Below, piece by piece: positions 1-10,839 of a stretch of DNA of 64,000 bases (positions are counted from its first letter, which is position 1; every line of letters starts with the position of its first letter). Position numbers and translations under genes: made by a program. Below the pieces are notes generated by a model, which was not told where the DNA came from, did not search any database, and saw only the letters and a program-made list of their open reading frames with translations. The stretch lies in the NCBI RefSeq assembly GCF_002865645.1, contig NW_020194517.1:248001-312000 (forward strand). The letters run 5' to 3'. Origin of the DNA: Hyaloscypha bicolor E. Taxonomy: Eukaryota; Ascomycota; Leotiomycetes; Helotiales; Hyaloscyphaceae.

Positions 1-470
1 CTCAACCACGCCACCTCGCCCACTCCCCCATTTCCATCTCTCTACACATCGCAACTTCATCAAACAATCATCCTCATCTTCGAGTATCACGATGTCCCCT
101 ACCTGCTAGACGCGAGTCTAGCTCGAGAACACCTTGATCCGTCCTCCGCAGCCAGCGCGAGGAAGGTTCAATCCTTGATTCTCAGCCGCAGGTCCACCCA
201 ACTACCCATCGACAAACAAACATCGCTGCATCTGCAGCAACGTCGATAGATAGGTCTTATCTGCATTATTAAGAGGGATTAAGTTCCTGGTTGTCAGTTT
301 CCGAGTCTGAAGAGTCCTCCGTAAGGTCGCATCTCCAACAGAACACTCGGGTTCGGTCGCCACACGCTTTTGCCTCCTCCGATAACGCGCAACACCCCCA
401 TCATCTTCGTCATCCTGATCGCATTGATAAGAACAAAATCTAGTCTCAAGGCATCCCTCGAACAGCCAAG
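1..470. other. Upstream region of MAF1
   Basis: Pyrimidine-rich leader sequence with no recognisable gene. It probably holds the promoter and 5' UTR of the Maf1 gene that begins at 471. I see no clear TATA box. Confidence 0.4.
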
Positions 471-1463
471 ATGAAGTTCCTACCACTTCGCGACTTCGAC
501 GACGTCACAAGCGCGTTGAATTTCGAAACTCCCGATTGCCATGTCATAGGCGGCTGCGATCTTTATACAACGAAAGCCGCGGGCTCAGACAAGAAACTCT
601 ATCGAAATATCGAGAACTCCCTAGAGTCGCAGTATGAGTCTCTGCTGCGATTGTCGGCCTCGGTCTCACCTCCCAACGACACTGGACCCTCACCTTTGAA
701 CCTGTCTCGATCAAGTCCGTTCGGGCCATTAAGCCAAGTTTCAAGCCGTCGTACGTTTGCCTACTTGATCGCCACTCTTAACGCTAGTCACCCTGACTAT
801 GATTTCTCACACATCCTCAGGCCTGCGGACTTTAGAAAGGAAAGAAGTTTGAAGGCCGTTATCAACACCATCGACTCTACACTTTACAACCTCCGCCCCA
901 GTTCAGGTATGACTCTCCAAGTTCCGTCGCAGACAAGCTATACCACAACTGCTTCTGCTCCTCCAACAAGCCAAGCATGGGGTCCTCAGATGTGGTCCAT
1001 AATCGACAAGGAGATGACTCTCAAGGAGTGCACCGTATATTGTTGGGCTCCTCCCGATGAGCCTTTCGAGGAAGAGGAAGGCTCGATCTGGAGTCTGAAC
1101 TATTTCTTCTTCAACAAGGAGAGAAAGAGGGTCGCTTACATATATATTCGAGGTGTCCCAGTGATGACTCACAGCCCCAGACAACCTGCCAATATGTCGA
1201 AGAGGGCAGGCAGCGGGTATGACTCTGGAGCAAACAAGCGGGCTCGATATTGGCTTGGTGATCAGGCGGCTAATATCACTAATGATCAAGATACAGAAGA
1301 TCTAGAGGATGTGGTTATGTGGGATAATGGTGATGAAGGCTCTGAAACAGATTTCTTCGACGATTATTCCTACGAGGCCGACAATGATTCAACAGACGAC
1401 CTCAAAGAGAAACCTCGCGGGATGAGCGAGGAGATTGCTGCCTCTATGGATATGGATTATTGA
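471..1463 (+). CDS. MAF1: Maf1, RNA polymerase III repressor
   Basis: Single-exon gene of 330 codons. Maf1 is the conserved repressor of RNA polymerase III; when dephosphorylated under stress or nutrient limitation it enters the nucleus and binds Pol III and TFIIIB. The sequence shows the three family boxes. The N-terminal box starts MKFLPLRDFDDVTSALNFE. A central box around residues 175-200 contains WSIIDKEMTLKECTVYCW. A third box around 210-233 contains SIWSLNYFFFNKERKRVAY. A Ser/Pro-rich linker separates the first two and is where regulatory phosphorylation occurs in the family. The tail from about residue 275 is strongly acidic and ends MDMDY, as is usual in fungi. The start is certain because the first residues are the conserved box. 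The next transcribed unit, U2 snRNA, lies 1.5 kb downstream on the same strand. Confidence 0.96.
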   Translation: MKFLPLRDFDDVTSALNFETPDCHVIGGCDLYTTKAAGSDKKLYRNIENSLESQYESLLRLSASVSPPNDTGPSPLNLSRSSPFGPLSQVSSRRTFAYLIATLNASHPDYDFSHILRPADFRKERSLKAVINTIDSTLYNLRPSSGMTLQVPSQTSYTTTASAPPTSQAWGPQMWSIIDKEMTLKECTVYCWAPPDEPFEEEEGSIWSLNYFFFNKERKRVAYIYIRGVPVMTHSPRQPANMSKRAGSGYDSGANKRARYWLGDQAANITNDQDTEDLEDVVMWDNGDEGSETDFFDDYSYEADNDSTDDLKEKPRGMSEEIAASMDMDY

Positions 1464-2812
1464 AGCATTTTCTTCTTGGCGGTTCGGATGCCGAGCAATG
1501 GCTGTGTTGGCGCTCTGAACCTGCGTTATACCACTTTGGTCCTAATTGTATGAATTTTCCTGGCTTGTAGGAGTATGGAGGCACACCTAGGCTCTGCGGT
1601 AATCAGGAAGGCGTAGAAGTGGTGGGTCAGTGGCTGGCGTTTTCGGGAGGTTGTGGGTAGGCGTAACAGTCCTTCAATCCTGATACCAATAACAATCAGT
1701 TTCTAGTTTGGATTTCACTTAATTGCTCTTGAGTCTTGGCTTGAGTCGGAAGGTCTTGCACGGCTTGAAGACTGTGGGGGTGCATATGGTGTCACATTGC
1801 CTCGTCCCCTCTCCTTTCAGGTATCTGAATTATCTCTAGGTTCCTATTTCGAGACTAGTTCCTCCCCGCCAAAGGATACCTGTTTATTTGACAGCTTCAG
1901 AAGTTATCGACGTTCAAGATATTGCTCACTTTTCCATTGGCCGTACCTCCACTGGTAGCCTCATCCAACCAGGGAGAGCATTAACGAGCATTTCCCCATT
2001 CCGTGTAGATTGACTGAAAGGATGTCTCACGTCAAGGTGCGTGAAGTCCGTAATCTAGTCAGCGCTGACAAGCTTAGGAGGTAGCTCTACTCCACCTAAT
2101 GCCTCCCTTTCAAGTCTTTGCAATGAGAGCCTACAAGTTGTATGGCTGCACTTTGGTAGCTAGGTCAGTGGAATGTGATCTGTTTCCTCTCCAAGCATGC
2201 GTAGGATGGATGGATGAATGCATGGACGGATTTTTTTCTCTTCCTTAATTTTCTTTTTCTTAAAAACTTGTTTATTACGCTAGCTCCTGATGGTCACCAT
2301 GCTACCGGAGTAGCATCTTTCCCGCGAAGGGGGGTGACGGGTGGTGACGCCACCAGAGAGGAAGGAGCGTTAGTCAGCTAGCCATTAGTTAGGGCTCCAG
2401 ACGTGAATACGAATAGAGCCGTCTTTGCCTCATTTGTTCTCTTGACAGAATTGGAAATGATAGATCTGTTGAGAGCTAGTAAAGACGGCAAAAGCAAAGA
2501 TTTCAGATAAGCTAATAGGCAAAAAGAGATAAGGAGAACAGAAAGAAGAGTCCGAAGCGGCGAGCGAAGTTCTGGGTACACTGTGTGGGGTGGCTTACCA
2601 ACGCCACGGATCTGTTATGCCTCGTTCTTATAGGCTGGAAAAGGGGAGCGGATTCAGAACACCGTGGGGAAGGCTTTAGAGATCAAGAAAGTGAGCAATA
2701 GAATGAGAACGTTAGTATGTTTATGTGGGAGTACAATTCAAGTACAGGTCGGACTGTCCTGAGATTTGCCCGATGCTGGAGCCCTTCAAACTTTGGCGGG
2801 GTTTGTCTATTT
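1464..2812. other. Intergenic region MAF1 to U2
   Basis: No coding frame that I can support. It must hold the MAF1 3' UTR and terminator and the distal part of the U2 promoter. A cluster of short perfect dyads at 2290-2354 is described in the findings. Confidence 0.4.
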
Positions 2813-2893
2813 AGCAAACATGTTTGCTCTGTTTGCTCTGTTTGCTCTCGCTTATCTCACTAGCGGGCACGAGCCACCACAGGCAGTATATAT
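2813..2893 (+). promoter_or_regulatory. Putative U2 snRNA promoter: dyad, triplicate and TATA box
   Basis: A perfect 16-bp palindrome, AGCAAACATGTTTGCT, sits at 2813-2828. It runs into three tandem copies of TGTTTGCTC/TGTTTGCTCT between 2821 and 2849. A TATATAT tract at 2887-2893 lies about 45 bp before the inferred U2 5' end, a normal Pol II snRNA spacing. Promoter function is inferred from position and symmetry only. Confidence 0.5.
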
Positions 2894-2937
2894 TCAAAGC
2901 TGCGCGCCCGCCTTCAACTCTTTTTTCTTTTCTCCTT

Positions 2938-3173
2938 AGCTCTCTTTGCCTATTGGCTTAGATCAAGTAAGCTTTCATCCTTCCATCTTCATCAAGTCAA
3001 TGCTAACAACTTCCAAAGGTGTAGTATCTGTTCTTTTCAGTTTAATCTCTGAAAGATTCCTACGGGAATCACATTGATTATACTTATTTTTCTCTCCCGG
3101 TTGAGGACCTCTGGGCTTGCTCATGTCCTCGACCACTGTGTCACTGGTATTACACTGCCTCCAGTTGACGCGA
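2938..3173 (+). ncRNA. U2 spliceosomal snRNA with an internal intron
   Basis: Removing 2967-3018 leaves an RNA of about 184 nt, the usual U2 length (about 186-190 nt). In order: stem-loop I with GCC-UAUU-GGC (2948-2957); GAUCAA joined to GUGUAGUAUCUG, whose GUAGUA (3021-3026) pairs with intron branch sites; stem-loop IIa UUUCAG/CUGAAA (3035-3054); stem-loop IIb GAUUCC-UACG-GGAAUC (3055-3070); a Sm-like AUUUUUC (3086-3092); stem-loop III GGUUGAGGAC with GUCCUCGACC (3099-3134); and stem-loop IV with CUGGUAUUACACUGCCUCCAG (3144-3164), almost the human U2B''/U2A' binding loop, closed by GUGUCA/UGACGC. Ends are estimated to within a few nucleotides from alignment to remembered human and fission yeast U2. 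U2 acts in the nucleus in branch-point recognition. No second copy is visible in this window. Confidence 0.95.
2967..3018 (+). other. mRNA-type intron inside the U2 snRNA gene
   Basis: The 52-nt insertion has every mark of a fungal spliceosomal intron: 5' GTAAGC, a branch site GCTAAC at 3002-3007 and a 3' AAAG ending at 3018, with 12 nt between the branch A and the acceptor. It separates GAUCAA from GUGUAGUAUCUG, two segments that are contiguous in U2 of other eukaryotes (between the equivalents of human A30 and G31). The exact removal restores the family sequence without any gap. Confidence 0.93.
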
Positions 3174-3573
3174 AATATCTTTTCATTGCAGATTCTGGCT
3201 TGCCGGAAATGTGAAGAAGAGTCATCGAGAGTTCGAGAAAATCAGCCCAAAAGGACGAACGTGAGAAATTTCACCAAAGAGCCGTTTGGGTCTTGCGAGA
3301 GGAGCCCAGTGACGACGCAGTGCTTGAGCAGAGGCTGGCATACGGCCAAGCCTGCTGTAGGGGAGGCATAGGAGGGGGAGGCTGGGAACTGGGAGCATGA
3401 TCTCGATGTCAAATACCATTTGTACTTGTAAGGAAACCTGATTGTGCAGTTTCCGTGACTCCGTGAAGTGAAAATACGGCCACCGCTGCAAATCTGGACC
3501 TAAGATCGAAGTTCTGTGATAACTCCAACTCTGCCCTTTCGAACCCAGACACCTACTTCCCCGACCAACCACC

Positions 3574-4434
3574 ATGGCCTCCAGCTCTGGAATGATCGAT
3601 CCTCGGATCTTTGAGCACCTCCAAACTAAGATCGATGAGGACGCCGAGGTCAGAGACCAGATTCGTGCCATTACCCAGACGTTGGAGAGACAGGGAAGAA
3701 ATGGGCAGTCCATTCTCTCCCGAGCCCATTCCACCCCCGCAGCACACCGTGAGTATACCCCGCGCTGTCACTATCGCTAACGAACCACAGTGAAGCCAGT
3801 CCTCGAAGCAGCAGAGGTTTCTATCAAAGATGAGATCGAGAGCGTCACCAAGCTTGCGGCTGTAGCCTCAAGCTCTCCATACTACAAGTACACGTTGCTG
3901 TCACGAATGGAGAGCTAGCTGACTGAAGCAGATACAACAACTTGTGGTCTCGAGATATTCAGAATGTGGTCTTTTCTATTCTCTTCTGTGGATGGCTTGG
4001 AGGGATGGGCACTGCCAGCAAGCCAGCAGAACCCGGCAAGCTTCTCACGATCGAGGAAGTCGGTGGGATCCTGAATGGTGGGTCCGATATTCATTCCTCG
4101 AGTTTGCGTTGACCATATCACAGTTCCCGTTAATCTTAAAGACCGAGATGCCTTCCATATCACCATCGAGGAGTACCTCCAATCCCTGATTACCCTCATC
4201 GAAGAACTTGCCCGACTGGCCATCAATTCCGTTACATTGGGAGACTACCAACGACCTCTACAAATCAGTCAATTCGTCAAGGATCTCCATGCCGGTTTTC
4301 AGATATTGAACCTCAAGAACGATTCATTGAGACGAAGAAGTGACAGCATCAAGTACAACGTCAAGAAGATTGAGGACATTGTCTACGATCTCTCTTTGAG
4401 GAATCTGGTGCCAAAGGCTGGCTCTGCAGCGTGA
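3574..4434 (+). CDS. Translin family protein
   Basis: Four exons: 3574-3748, 3791-3887, 3932-4077 and 4124-4434, giving 242 residues, the usual translin size (about 230). Translin is an all-helical single-strand nucleic-acid binding protein that forms octameric rings and, with its partner TRAX, the C3PO ribonuclease. The N-terminus reads MIDPRIFEHLQTKIDEDAEVRD, the middle NNLWSRDIQNVVFSILFCGW, and the C-terminal part includes EEYLQSLITLIEELARLAIN, then SVTLGDYQRP and DLHAGFQILNLKND, the most conserved translin segments. The three introns are 42-46 nt, all GT-AG, and the frame is kept through all junctions. It lacks the extra acidic catalytic residues expected of TRAX as far as I can judge, so translin is preferred. 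Confidence 0.92.
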
Positions 4435-4837
4435 AGGGAATTAAGAATACGAATCTTGTTACAAGGCTACGATTTTCACGAGATCACGAAGCAATTGCCT
4501 AAAGTCATGCTGGAAAAGGCTGGGAGTCACAAAAGAATTACACGTAGCAGAGGATTGATGGAATCAAACAATTTGATGGTGTTTGAGTTGACATGGTTAA
4601 TCTTGTCTACTCAATCCTTTGCCTGGCTGCAAAATAAACCATAATGCTGTAAGAGGCCCGAGGCATCTTGAACCTGAGCCGATAACCCCACAACCCTCAA
4701 TTTGCAGCAATTGTGCTTCGCTGTTTCGCTGAACGGAAAAATTGATACACGTCGGACTAACGAATTTCCGTTCCGGTCTTCAAGATCCCGAGCTCTCCAG
4801 AAACGTGTTCCTCGACGCGACCAACCTCAATATCATA

Positions 4838-5633
4838 ATGCCCCTCGTGGATCCAGTAACAATGGCCAGCACAAGTCCAACAAAGACAACAGTCCCTGCC
4901 AAACTCTCAATGCCAGTCGAGCTTCTGCCAACCGACCTTGCTCGAATCGTCTCTCAAGCTCATCCAGTGCTCCTCCTTTCTGCTTATTATCTCCGCTTCC
5001 CGGCTCTGGTCGCAGACCCAGTCTCTACATTACTGGATTCATTACTGCCCCTGGCAGCCATTCAGATAGCCTATGCTTTCATCTGTCTCCCAGCAGTTGG
5101 AACGACCTCAAAGCCCGTGGAGAAAGCCAAGTCCGGAGAAAAGAAAAAGACGCCTGAAGCGTCCAGCGCGAAGGCCCTCGTATATCTCGTTCTTTCCCAC
5201 ATGATACAGATCAAGGCTAATTGATTCCCAGACGGTCATTTATGCCATTCTTCTCTCTCTCATATCCGTTCCCGTCCTAGCAGCTGTCCAGGTCCTCTTC
5301 GGCGCTCCGATCACTACGCACATCCCTCATACTCTCCTAAGTTCAGCATATGTCGCCTTACTAGCTATCTTTCCTCTCATATACGTGCACGGATCTGATG
5401 GGGCGAAGTGGAGAGAGATAGCTTCTGTGTATAGCCCAATTGATGAAGTGTTCGGGGCATCTGTTGGTTGTTTCCTGGGAGCTTGGTTGGGTGCTGTGCC
5501 CATTCCGTTGGATTGGGACAGAGAATGGCAGAAGTGGCCGGTTACAATCGTCACTGGTGCTTATGCTGGGTACATGGTTGGGAAGCTGGCTGGAGGGTGG
5601 TTGTTGAAAGGGAAGAGGATTGAGTTCGACTGA
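4838..5633 (+). CDS. GPI11: GPI biosynthesis protein Gpi11 (PIG-F family)
   Basis: Two exons, 4838-5179 and 5232-5633, joined over a 52-nt intron with a GCTAAT branch site; 247 residues. Gpi11/PIG-F is a polytopic ER membrane protein needed for adding ethanolamine phosphate to the GPI core, as partner of the transferases Gpi7 and Gpi13. The sequence has several hydrophobic spans: AHPVLLLSAYYLRFPALVAD, a second ending in IQIAYAFICLP, a third in the second exon (VIYAILLSLISVPVLAAVQV) and a C-terminal GAYAGYMVGKLAGGW. The C-terminal block with SPIDEVFGASVGCFLGAWLG, then AVPIPLDWDREWQKWP, is the family signature. A Lys-rich cytosolic loop lies before the intron. The start at 4838 is chosen because it gives the compact N-terminus MPLVDPVTM; an upstream in-frame ATG at 4742 is possible. 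Confidence 0.93.
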
Positions 5634-8325
5634 AAATTTTGCTTGTGTTAAAGATATATTCGACAGCTGTCAATCGCATCTACTGCGGACAATTATTGCC
5701 AACCAGGCGGGGATTGTGTGCAGAGCCCCTGCTTCTGAAAAGCTACGGATACTTCGCATAGTTGCGCTTAGTATTGTTAATGCTCTAAATTTCTCCCCGA
5801 CTTTGTACTACGAGTACTTAGTAGGTGCATTTCTTGGGAAAAGAGGGATGTAATTGGACTGGTCAATTGCCAAACCAGAACGCCGCTCATCCAAGCCTCA
5901 CCGAAGCCAGTATAGTCATCATGTCTCGTTCCCATGGCTACCTGCACATACGGTGTAAAGGGAGTGGACACATCGGATTGGACTCCTGTACGTGCAGCTA
6001 TGTCAGAGACGGGTGTTGCTATAGAGAAAGCACGTGCACAACCCTGTCTACAAAACTTTGTAAAAGCCTCTATGGCAACAGCACAACGACAATGATCACC
6101 TTACATGAGTCCAGTCCAATGCATCCGCTCCCTTACCTACAAGGTCGGGGTTCCTAGGCAGCACGACTCCACCTTCTTAGTCAATCCTTCGAAAGCTGGT
6201 CCGTCAAGGATTTGAAAAGGAAGAAAGGCAAAATCCGACACCTTCCTAATCAGGCAGAAGACCGTCTGTCGTTCATTGCGTGATTTGGGTCATTCATCCA
6301 CGGCGAGATCCTCCTTTCCCACGAGTTGGCAAAGATCAGACCGAATACTCCGTAAGGCTTGGAGCTGAGACCGCTTCCAAGCCCATTCGCGCCGAGTCGG
6401 GAAACTCTTTGCTGCCTGAAAAGCAGCCAGAGGAGGTTTCCCTTATCGTCTGAGCTATGAAGCACACGAGGATTGGCTCAAATGATGCGATTCTTATCGA
6501 AGGCGGGATTGGGGAAATGGTGGCGTGAAGCGGCTTGAAACTCTTGTGAGCAGGGAGGCGGGCATGCCGATGATGCTTCGATGCGTTGTTCTCGAAGGCT
6601 GCCAGTTTTGGCTTGAGCCCGAGCTGAGGACGCCCCATAAGCATCGGAACCTCTGAGGCAATAATGTGGCTGATGTATCACAAGATCTCAAGCCATCGAC
6701 ATGGACATGCCTCTACGGAGTAAGTCGAAAATAGAAACGGGTTTGATGTTTGTGGAACGCGACTCGGAAACTCAACCGACGATTCGAAAACTGGTGCTTG
6801 CCTTTGGATCGCCATCATGTGGTTTTCTTCCTTTGCGATCTACAACTGGATTTAGCTTCGAGTGGTCGAGAGCATTCCTGGCTGCCCTGGACGGCTGAAG
6901 CCCAAGTTACAAGTAAAAAAGATACACTCCCGTGCCAACGCCCCAATGGCGGGCGCTAAGAAAAGCCTATTTTGTGCAAGGATGTTTCGCGAATTAGAGT
7001 TGCAGCAGATGAAGGCTTTGAGATTTCGGCAGCGAATGGCAGGGCTCCCCTCGCGACTCCGATCTTGGCATATAAGGATTGTCAGATCCTTATCAAGAGT
7101 ATTCAAGACTGCCTCGGGAATGCCGCTCAAGAAACCACCGGAGAAGGCCCTTGCAAAATGCCAATGCGCATATCTTCTTGTCTTCTTCCAGCAAGCTGCA
7201 TTTGGAAGGGAAGGATTCGAGACTCGTGCCATTTTACAATCTTGAGGTCTAAATATGCCCAAATGCAGGTAGATATTTCTACGCTCCGTGTGTGGCCCCA
7301 GATCGCTGTGCTTATTATTGGGAACAGGCTGTACCACGCGAGCAGGAATAAGCTTATACCTTTGCACGAGGTGGAGACTCTCCACATCCGTCTCCAGAAA
7401 TACGGGATCTTGCTCAAGCGAGCTGTGACCAGCGATCTCAGGAGGAAGCATCGCTCTCCGTCTTGCAGCAGGATTCGATTTTGTACTACCGATGATCTTA
7501 TTTCCAAACATAGAGTCTCATGAGGTACCGACTTGGCATTGGCAGATGTCGCATGATACTGAGGCTTGGTGACATGCTAAGTGGCAACAATGTGGCCATC
7601 AGCCAGTAATCTGATTGGTGTCTTGCATTCGAACACCACGCCCAGGACAAGTTGATAGGGCGAACTGAGGCCAGTCCTTTTACAGCTTTCGGGGTGATTA
7701 TCAACAACAACGTATCTACCCATTTAAATTTAGCGACACAGGGGTTCCAGTTCTGGCACATACCGGAAAGTCAACGGCACGAGTTTTTTATTGGCCTTCA
7801 CTCCCTGTCTGTGGCTGACTCGCTACATTTAAATGGGAAGATACGTTGTAGTCAATTCGAGGCAAAGAGAGAGATAGCTAGAAATACCAAGGCACTTCTG
7901 AAGCGGAAGCCCCAAGCGGCCACATCAACGATAACAAGGGTCCAAAACACAGCCAGCCCCTGGACAGGCTTAAAATATTTTCACATTTAACTTTTGTTAC
8001 CGACCCTACAATGGACTAGCAAAACCTAAATTAGAACTCGAAGGAGCCTTGCAGGCTGAAAGCTCGAAATTCAACCAAAGAAGCCGTCAAGATGCAGCGG
8101 CCCAGCGGGGAACGCGCTGGAATCTCCTGCGAGATGCTAGGGCAGACTGCATGAGCAGGCTAGACATGCTTGACCTCTTCGGCCTTTCTAGTAAATGCTC
8201 TTATCAGTTAGTGTGTGTAACACCAAACCAGTGGCTCTCTTTATAAAGTCAAGTCAATGCCCTCGCCCGTCCCTTGCCCTTCCCATCATCCTCCTACAAT
8301 ACTTTCAGGCGATTGAATCACAATC
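5634..8325. other. 2.7 kb region without a recognisable gene
   Basis: Only short overlapping frames on both strands, none with protein-like composition or a family motif. It holds the 3' end of GPI11 and the upstream region of the permease gene. The one structure I can point to is the inverted repeat at 7707-7849. Confidence 0.45.
7707..7849. repeat. 143-bp inverted-repeat element
   Basis: Arms at 7707-7729 and 7827-7849 are 23 bp with a single mismatch (ACAACGTATCT[A/T]CCCATTTAAAT). Partial symmetry continues inward (TAGCGA on both sides). The 97-bp centre has no coding potential. It could be a foldback or a short MITE remnant. I see no convincing target-site duplication. Confidence 0.55.
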
Positions 8326-10248
8326 ATGTCGAATGAAAAGTACGACAGTGACGCGCCTGACTATGATGGTCATGGCCACGCTACTTATGTCGACCCCACC
8401 ACGGGAATGGAGAGTAAGGCTGGTGTGCTAAACGAAGCTGGAGAGCTATACGGGAATATTGAAACCGCAGAGGAATACGGTTATGTCTCCCGAGGGTAAG
8501 TGGCCGAGCTCCAAGAAACCTCGGACTCTGCTGATCCTCTCTCAGACTCAAGTCAAGACACATTCAGTTTATCGCTTTAGGTGGTACCATTGGAACGGGC
8601 TTGTTCTTGGGTATTGGATCTGCTCTCACGCGTGCTGGTCCCCTTTCAGTCCTTTTGGGGTACACTTTCACTGGTATTGCCATCTTTGCTATGATGCAGT
8701 GCTTGGGCGAGATGGCCACATGGCTTCCTCTGCCTGGTGCCATCCCTCAGTTCTGCGCCAGATATGTTGATGAGGCACTTGGTTTTGCCGTTGGATGGAA
8801 CGTAAGTTGCTTCGATCATCCTTGAGATGTCAAAAAACTCCTCAACTTAGGAGTACGATGCGAGCTTGAGCAAGGCGCCAAAGCTGACTCCTTGTCTCTA
8901 ACAGAACTGGTATGCATCTGCCATCACACTCTGTGCCGAAATTTCAGCAGCTTCGATCGTTATTCAATATTGGCCCGGAGCTGACCACATCTCGGTCGCT
9001 GTATGGATATCAATCATCATTGTACTGGTCCTCTGCCTGAACATCTTTGCCATTCAGATTTATGGCGAAGCCGAGTTCATTTTTGCCAGCATCAAGATCG
9101 TCACCATAGTCGGACTTTTGATTTTGGCCTTCATTGTTGATCTTGGCGGTGGTCCAAACCACGACCGTCTTGGGTTCCGTTATTGGAAGCACCCAGGCGC
9201 GATGAAGGAGTATGGCTCGACAGGAAACACTGGCAGATTCTTGGGTTTGTTTTCCGTGCTGGTCAATGCAGCTTTCTCATACGGCGGTGTCGAGTTGGTT
9301 GCTGTGGCCGCTGGTGAAGCCGAGAACCCCAGGAAGAATATTCCCAAGGCAGTCCGCAGAGTGTTCTGGCGTATTCTGTTCTTCTACGTTCTCGGCTCTC
9401 TCGCAATTGGTGTCCTGGTGGCATCAAACGATCCGCATTTGTTGAGCGCCCAGAAAGCCGGTGCTGCTGGTGCAGCCCGATCACCCTGGGTCGTTGGGAT
9501 CCAGAATGCTGGCATCAAGGTTCTCCCTTCCATTATTAACGCAGTGATCCTGACGTCAGCGAGCTCATCCGCAAACGCCTTCCTCTACACAGGATCCCGC
9601 TATCTCTTCGCCCTGGCTCAGAACAAGCAAGCACCACGTTTCCTCCTCCATTGCAGCAAAGCTGGCGTCCCGTACTACTGCGTTGCGATTACGGCTTCGA
9701 TCTCACTACTCACGTACTTGTCCGTAAAGAAAGGTGGCCCTGCAGTAGTTTTTGATTGGTTCCAGAACCTCACTACCATTGCTGGACTCTTCACGTGGTG
9801 CTCGATTTGCATCGCATATATTCAATTCCACAAGGCACTCAAGGCCCAAGGAGTAGACCGAAACACACTTGTCTTCAAGAGCAAATTCCAGCCATACACC
9901 GCTTGGTTCGCCTTCTTCTATTTCGCGATGATCATTATTTTCAACGGATTCCACGTCTTCGTTGGATCTCGTCACCAGAACTGGAACGTCACTGGTATGT
10001 CCTCTCCCCCAAATTGAAATTTGTGTGACCAATACTCATTTACCGTAGATTTCTTGGCCGCCTACATTGGTATACCGATCTTCTTCGTCCTTTACGGATT
10101 CTGGAAAGTTTTGAAGGGCAGCAAATGGATTCATCCTGCCGACGCCGATATCTCGACCGGCAAAGCTGCTCTAGATGCAGAGGATGGGCAGTGGCCTGAG
10201 CAGCACCCAAGAAACGTTATTGAAAAGATATGGTTCTGGATTGCGTAG
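8326..10248 (+). CDS. Amino-acid permease (fungal YAT/APC family)
   Basis: Four exons, 8326-8495, 8546-8801, 8905-9994 and 10049-10248, encoding 571 residues. It is a plasma-membrane amino acid/proton symporter of the fungal YAT family. The hydrophilic N-terminus (about 60 residues) is followed by the hallmark first transmembrane segment with IALGGTIGTGLFLGIGSALT, then GEMATWLPLPGAIPQFCARY, and FSYGGVELVAVAAGEAENPR, which are diagnostic for the family. About twelve hydrophobic spans can be followed, and the C-terminal tail ends NVIEKIWFWIA. Substrate cannot be assigned from sequence; YAT members transport proline, basic, acidic or broad-range amino acids. Introns are 50, 103 and 54 nt. Confidence 0.95.
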
Positions 10249-10839
10249 AGGATGTCGAGTTGCTGCTGCTGCTTTGCGCCTATATTCGTGGGATGTTTGT
10301 GTGCTAGCATAGTGGAGAACCGTGGGATCGTACTGAGATAATGTTGCATATAGCTTCATTAAGAACCAAATTCTTTGCTGGGTTCCTTTCAACAGCGGAT
10401 AATGTGACCCCGAACACATTTCATGTTTCTGTCAAAATTGTCAGACTCTAATACTGTGGTTTGAAAGCTTCACCTTCTTCGCTTCTCCAGATGACTTTTA
10501 GATCTCTACACCTCGCAGCTCCCTCTGTCCTATTTTGGTGTAATCGAGAAGTCCATTGTTCTTAAATTTCCAAGTCAACGACGGACGGGACTTGCTTAGA
10601 TCTACTGTATGCGACCCCAACTTCTGAAAACCTGTAAATGGCGATGAAGCAAGGCTGGTGGATACAAAATTGGACTCAAAGTTAACAATAGATCTTTACC
10701 TGAAGAATATGTATCTGAATACTTTCAGTTGGAGAAAGTGAAAGCTTGAAATTGTGCCAAGGAAGAAGGTACTGTACATACAGAGAACAACCAACCAACA
10801 TTAATATTACAATATGCCTGATATACGATGGCCAAACCA
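10249..10839. other. Convergent intergenic region
   Basis: Between the tail-to-tail permease and endonuclease III genes. AT-rich 3' UTR-like sequence with no gene seen. Confidence 0.4.

Noticed and set aside
3117..3371. Open frame overlapping the 3' half of U2
   Set aside because: It overlaps stem-loops III and IV of the snRNA, has no family motif and ends in random-looking sequence.
3222..3734. Minus-strand open frame of 170 codons opposite translin
   Set aside because: Antisense to the translin first exon; no protein-like features.
6852..7523. Overlapping 120-219 codon frames on both strands
   Set aside because: Composition is not protein-like, no motif, and several frames overlap; best explained by chance in a moderate-GC spacer.
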